From the NCBI GenBank assembly GCA_030601545.1, contig JAUVTM010000105.1, positions 1 to 7,243 on the forward strand: DNA of 7,243 bases. The letters are read 5' to 3'. Origin of the DNA: Syntrophobacterales bacterium. Its GTDB lineage: Bacteria > Desulfobacterota > Syntrophobacteria > BM002. Each line of letters begins with the position of its first letter. Position 1 is the stretch's first letter. Both the position numbers and the translations under genes were made by a program. This document shows positions 5,100 through 7,243 of the stretch, one piece after another. The notes below the pieces were generated by a model. The model was not told where the DNA came from. It was given only the letters and a program-made list of their open reading frames with translations, and made no database searches.

Positions 5100-6053
5100 T
5101 TACTGGATTTCGGATTTGTTCAAGAGTGGATTTTCAAGGTTGAAATCTTGGTTTGCTGTGCAAATCTGATCGCCCCCATTATTCTTGGCCGAGTATAGAT
5201 GCTGATCAGCGGTGCGGAGCAGGGTCTCAAGATCTTGTTCCAGGGTCTTCAGTTCACCTTCCAACTGGGCCATGCCTATACTAAGAGAGGCGGGCCCAAG
5301 GTTACTTTTGTTAAACTTGTTTCGCAGCCTTTTTGCCACCAGCATTGCCTGTTCGTGTTTAGCATGCGGGATAATTACGGCAAACTCGTCACCCCCATAT
5401 CGATAGACCGTGTCAACATTGTCGCGACTATAAAACATCATTAACCTGGCCAATTCTTTGAGCAGGTCGTCTCCTTTTTGATGACCAAGCTGATCGTTGT
5501 ACTCTTTGAAATTGTCGACGTCGATCAGAAGAAGGAACAAACCGTAACGCTGCCTAAACGCACGAATCGCTTCTCGTTCAAGGTTTTCATCAAAGTAGCG
5601 TCGATTGTATAGGCTGGTGAGTCCGTCACGGATTGAAAGCCTTTTGAGTTCTGCCCTCAGTTCACGTTCACGGATGATGCGATTAATTTTTGCCTCTAAT
5701 TCATTAATATTAAATGGTTTGGAGATGAAATCACTGGCTCCAATTTCGATGACGTCGGTATATTTGTATTCCTCTTGGTATCCGGTAACCACAACTACAT
5801 CTATGTCCTCGAAGTCTGTTTTTATGCGTTTGGTCAGCTCAATTCCGTCCATTCGAGGCATGCTGATATCTGTTATGATGATATCAAACTCGCTCTCGCC
5901 AAGTTTCTCTAGAGCATCGACTCCATCGACCGCGGTAACACTAGCATGGCCAAGCTGACTTACTACCTCGTGGAGCAAGCCAATCATTTCCTCGTCGTCG
6001 TCTACAGAAAGCACGGAATATGAAGTTTGTTTTTCTTTGTCCACCGTTATCAT
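5100..6053 (-). CDS. Response regulator with REC and GGDEF domains (PleD-like diguanylate cyclase)
   Basis: An N-terminal receiver domain (about 12-125 of 317 aa) has the acidic pair in SVDDDEE, the phospho-acceptor Asp62 in IIITDISMPRMDG, Thr90 in VVTGY and Lys112 in ISKPF. A helical linker leads to a GGDEF domain (about 140-305) with RDGLTSLYNRRYFD, LLIDVDNFKEYND and an intact YRYGGDEF (motif at 220-224). It should make c-di-GMP from two GTP when phosphorylated. The inhibitory RxxD is not conserved: DNVD stands at that place, with an Arg one residue off. A longer frame opens at TTG 6098. ATG 6053 is preferred because the predicted transcript begins near 6098 and the extra 15 residues look non-protein-like; neither start has a good Shine-Dalgarno. 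It is first in a run with speD and speB. No histidine kinase is in view. Confidence 0.92.
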   Translation of the reverse strand: MITVDKEKQTSYSVLSVDDDEEMIGLLHEVVSQLGHASVTAVDGVDALEKLGESEFDIIITDISMPRMDGIELTKRIKTDFEDIDVVVVTGYQEEYKYTDVIEIGASDFISKPFNINELEAKINRIIRERELRAELKRLSIRDGLTSLYNRRYFDENLEREAIRAFRQRYGLFLLLIDVDNFKEYNDQLGHQKGDDLLKELARLMMFYSRDNVDTVYRYGGDEFAVIIPHAKHEQAMLVAKRLRNKFNKSNLGPASLSIGMAQLEGELKTLEQDLETLLRTADQHLYSAKNNGGDQICTANQDFNLENPLLNKSEIQ

Positions 6054-6104
6054 ACCGCGTGAAAAAGGGTTAGAAGTTGTGGTAGCCTGCCATGGCAAAT
6101 CGTG

Positions 6105-6133
6105 AATATAGCCCAGAATTAATTATTTTACAA
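6105..6133 (-). promoter_or_regulatory. Sigma70-like promoter of the REC-GGDEF/speD/speB cluster
   Basis: On the minus strand TTGTAA (6133-6128, 4/6 to the -35 consensus) and TATATT (6110-6105, 5/6 to the -10) are separated by exactly 17 nt in AT-rich DNA. The expected transcript start is near 6098. This is the best promoter-like sequence in the window and would drive at least the first gene of the minus-strand run. Confidence 0.5.
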
Positions 6134-6368
6134 CTTTTTTTCGCAGTGAGCCAGCTGGGAAAAGTAGAGGTCACAACAACTCCCTTCATTCCCGTAATGG
6201 TAAGTACACCCTAAAGGTTGACCCAGGCATCACAATTTTGCTAAAGGATTAGATGCAATTAATCTGTTGGCTGGTTGAATCAGGTTAGTGAGATTCCTGC
6301 TGAGCAATCCATCGGATCGATCCCCAGGCTGAATGGGGTGCAACGAACACGGTGGTGGGCGAATGGAG

Positions 6369-6374
6369 AAGGAG
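6369..6374 (+). promoter_or_regulatory. Ribosome binding site of nadK
   Basis: AAGGAG lies 4 nt upstream of ATG 6379. This favours the ATG over the in-frame GTG at 6352, which lacks a Shine-Dalgarno and would place the AAGGAG inside the coding region. Confidence 0.65.
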
Positions 6375-6378
6375 CCTA

Positions 6379-7236
6379 ATGGCCAAGATTACCATAATAC
6401 GCAAGAAAGGTGAGGATCTGGCGGCAGAACTCGGACTGGAGATAAAGCAGTGGTTCGAGCGGCGAGGCGCGGAGGTTTTTCTGCTCGAAAATATTGCTCA
6501 CCATGCTGAGCAGAGCAGCCTTGAAGGTTTTATTCATCAAGTACCATCCGATAGTCTGGCTGTGGTGGTTCTTGGGGGTGACGGCACATTGCTCAGTGTA
6601 GCCAGGCTTCTCACAGAGCGAACCATTCCGGTTCTGGGGGTAAACATTGGCGGAATGGGTTTTCTCACCGAAGTAAGCCTGGAGGACTGCTACCGTTTCT
6701 TCGAAGATATTCTGGGACAGCGGTTTGAAGTGGAAAGACGTATGCGCCTCCAGGCCGGTTTATTCAGGCAGGGTGAATGCTTGCTCAACAGTACTGTTCT
6801 GAACGATGTGGTGATCAACAAGGCCGCTCTTGCACGAATTGTTGACCTGGAAGTAACCATTGACGGCCTTCCTCTGACAACCTACCGGGCTGACGGACTT
6901 ATCGTTGGGACCGCCACAGGATCAACCGCTTACAATCTCTCCGCCGGAGGCCCCATCGTCTATCCAACGGCCGAGACTATCATCTTAACGCCTATCTGCG
7001 AGTTTTCTTTGACAAATCGTTCCATTATTCTGCCGGGCGACGCCCATGTTGAAATCAGGGTTGGCGCCAAGGCAACAGATGTTACTCTGACCTGCGATGG
7101 ACAGGTGGGATGTGAACTACAAGCAGATGATATTGTCCGTGTAGAGGAAGCTCCTCAACCTCTCTTTCTGATCAAGTCTCGCCAAGAGGACTATTTCACC
7201 ATTCTCCGCAATAAGCTGAAATGGGGACAAAGGTAG
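6379..7236 (+). CDS. nadK: NAD kinase (ATP/polyphosphate-dependent)
   Basis: NadK phosphorylates NAD to NADP, the only de novo source of NADP in the cytoplasm. Starting at ATG 6379 the protein has 285 aa, normal for bacterial NadK. The diagnostic GGDGTLL (66-72) holds the catalytic Asp, followed by GVNIGGMGFLTEV. LNDVVINK (about 141-148) is the NE/ND region that contacts NAD. The glycine-rich YRADGLIVGTATGSTAYNLSAGGP runs over about 169-192, with PICEFSLTNRSIILPG after it. The last block usually reads close to PICPHxLxNRP, so the His is replaced here by Phe. The gene is transcribed away from the polyamine/c-di-GMP block. A purine-rich AGGTAGGGGG overlaps its stop and could be the ribosome binding site of a next gene outside the window (recN is a common neighbour). 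Confidence 0.96.
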   Translation: MAKITIIRKKGEDLAAELGLEIKQWFERRGAEVFLLENIAHHAEQSSLEGFIHQVPSDSLAVVVLGGDGTLLSVARLLTERTIPVLGVNIGGMGFLTEVSLEDCYRFFEDILGQRFEVERRMRLQAGLFRQGECLLNSTVLNDVVINKAALARIVDLEVTIDGLPLTTYRADGLIVGTATGSTAYNLSAGGPIVYPTAETIILTPICEFSLTNRSIILPGDAHVEIRVGAKATDVTLTCDGQVGCELQADDIVRVEEAPQPLFLIKSRQEDYFTILRNKLKWGQR

Positions 7237-7243
7237 GGGGATT

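Larger units (their letters stand above)
6054..6378. other. Divergent intergenic region between REC-GGDEF gene and nadK
   Basis: These 325 bp hold no convincing gene. The left part carries the promoter for the minus-strand cluster (6105-6133). For nadK the best candidate is TTGACC at 6218-6223 with a poor -10 (CTAAAG at 6241), too weak to annotate. Small structures near nadK are a 10-bp palindrome GGATCGATCC (6314-6323) and a hairpin CCCCA/TGGGG (6322-6326, 6334-6338). No heptamer array is present, unlike three of the gaps within the minus-strand gene run. Confidence 0.5.

Noticed and set aside
5605..5958. Plus-strand 117-codon frame opposite the REC-GGDEF gene
   Set aside because: Antisense shadow, rich in Ser and Met, with no domain signature.
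6218..6246. nadK promoter TTGACC with CTAAAG after 17 nt
   Set aside because: The -10 match is poor and no independent support is visible.
6352..6378. Nine-codon N-terminal extension of nadK from GTG 6352
   Set aside because: AAGGAG falls inside it and just before ATG 6379, and NadK proteins usually begin close to the MAKITII-like strand.

Overview
This window looks like chromosomal housekeeping DNA of a Gram-negative bacterium of moderate GC content. An apolipoprotein N-acyltransferase implies an outer membrane with lipoproteins. The gene company (corC-type CBS protein, PilZ protein, lnt and prfB in one direction, with nadK divergent) and the degenerate 7-bp intergenic repeats resemble Desulfobacterota (former Deltaproteobacteria). 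That assignment is an inference from style, not from a phylogenetic marker.

Layout. Everything from 1 to about 6053 is on the minus strand, transcribed right to left: a REC-GGDEF diguanylate cyclase, a SpeD-family pyruvoyl decarboxylase, agmatinase (speB), a soluble CorC/HlyC-type CBS protein, a small PilZ protein, lnt, and the first 23 codons of prfB, cut by the left edge. The first four genes are 23-35 bp apart and could be one transcript. A sigma70-like promoter for it lies at 6105-6133. A 325-bp divergent region (6054-6378) separates this block from plus-strand nadK, which is complete near the right edge.

Functional threads. (1) Cyclic-di-GMP: the response-regulator cyclase has an intact GGDEF motif but no standard inhibitory RxxD site, and the PilZ protein has both c-di-GMP-binding motifs. 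(2) Polyamines: speD and speB are adjacent. No spermidine synthase or separate arginine decarboxylase is in view, so the SpeD homologue may be a true AdoMet decarboxylase or an arginine decarboxylase feeding agmatine to SpeB. (3) Envelope and translation: corC, lnt and prfB.

The less expected content is between the genes. A 222-bp element between corC and the PilZ gene (2363-2584) has 14-bp perfect terminal inverted repeats, is bordered by a 5-bp direct repeat, and carries a two-hairpin REP-like palindrome; it looks like a non-autonomous mobile element (MITE). Three other gaps hold tandem arrays with different sequences but the same 7-bp period (201-312, 1872-1941, 5071-5091). One supplies the last codons and stop of lnt, and another may supply the ribosome-binding sequence of speD. 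At the left edge prfB stops exactly at the codon that precedes the programmed +1 frameshift in E. coli RF2. I see no CRISPR array, tRNA, rRNA, prophage, defence system or new multi-gene system here.
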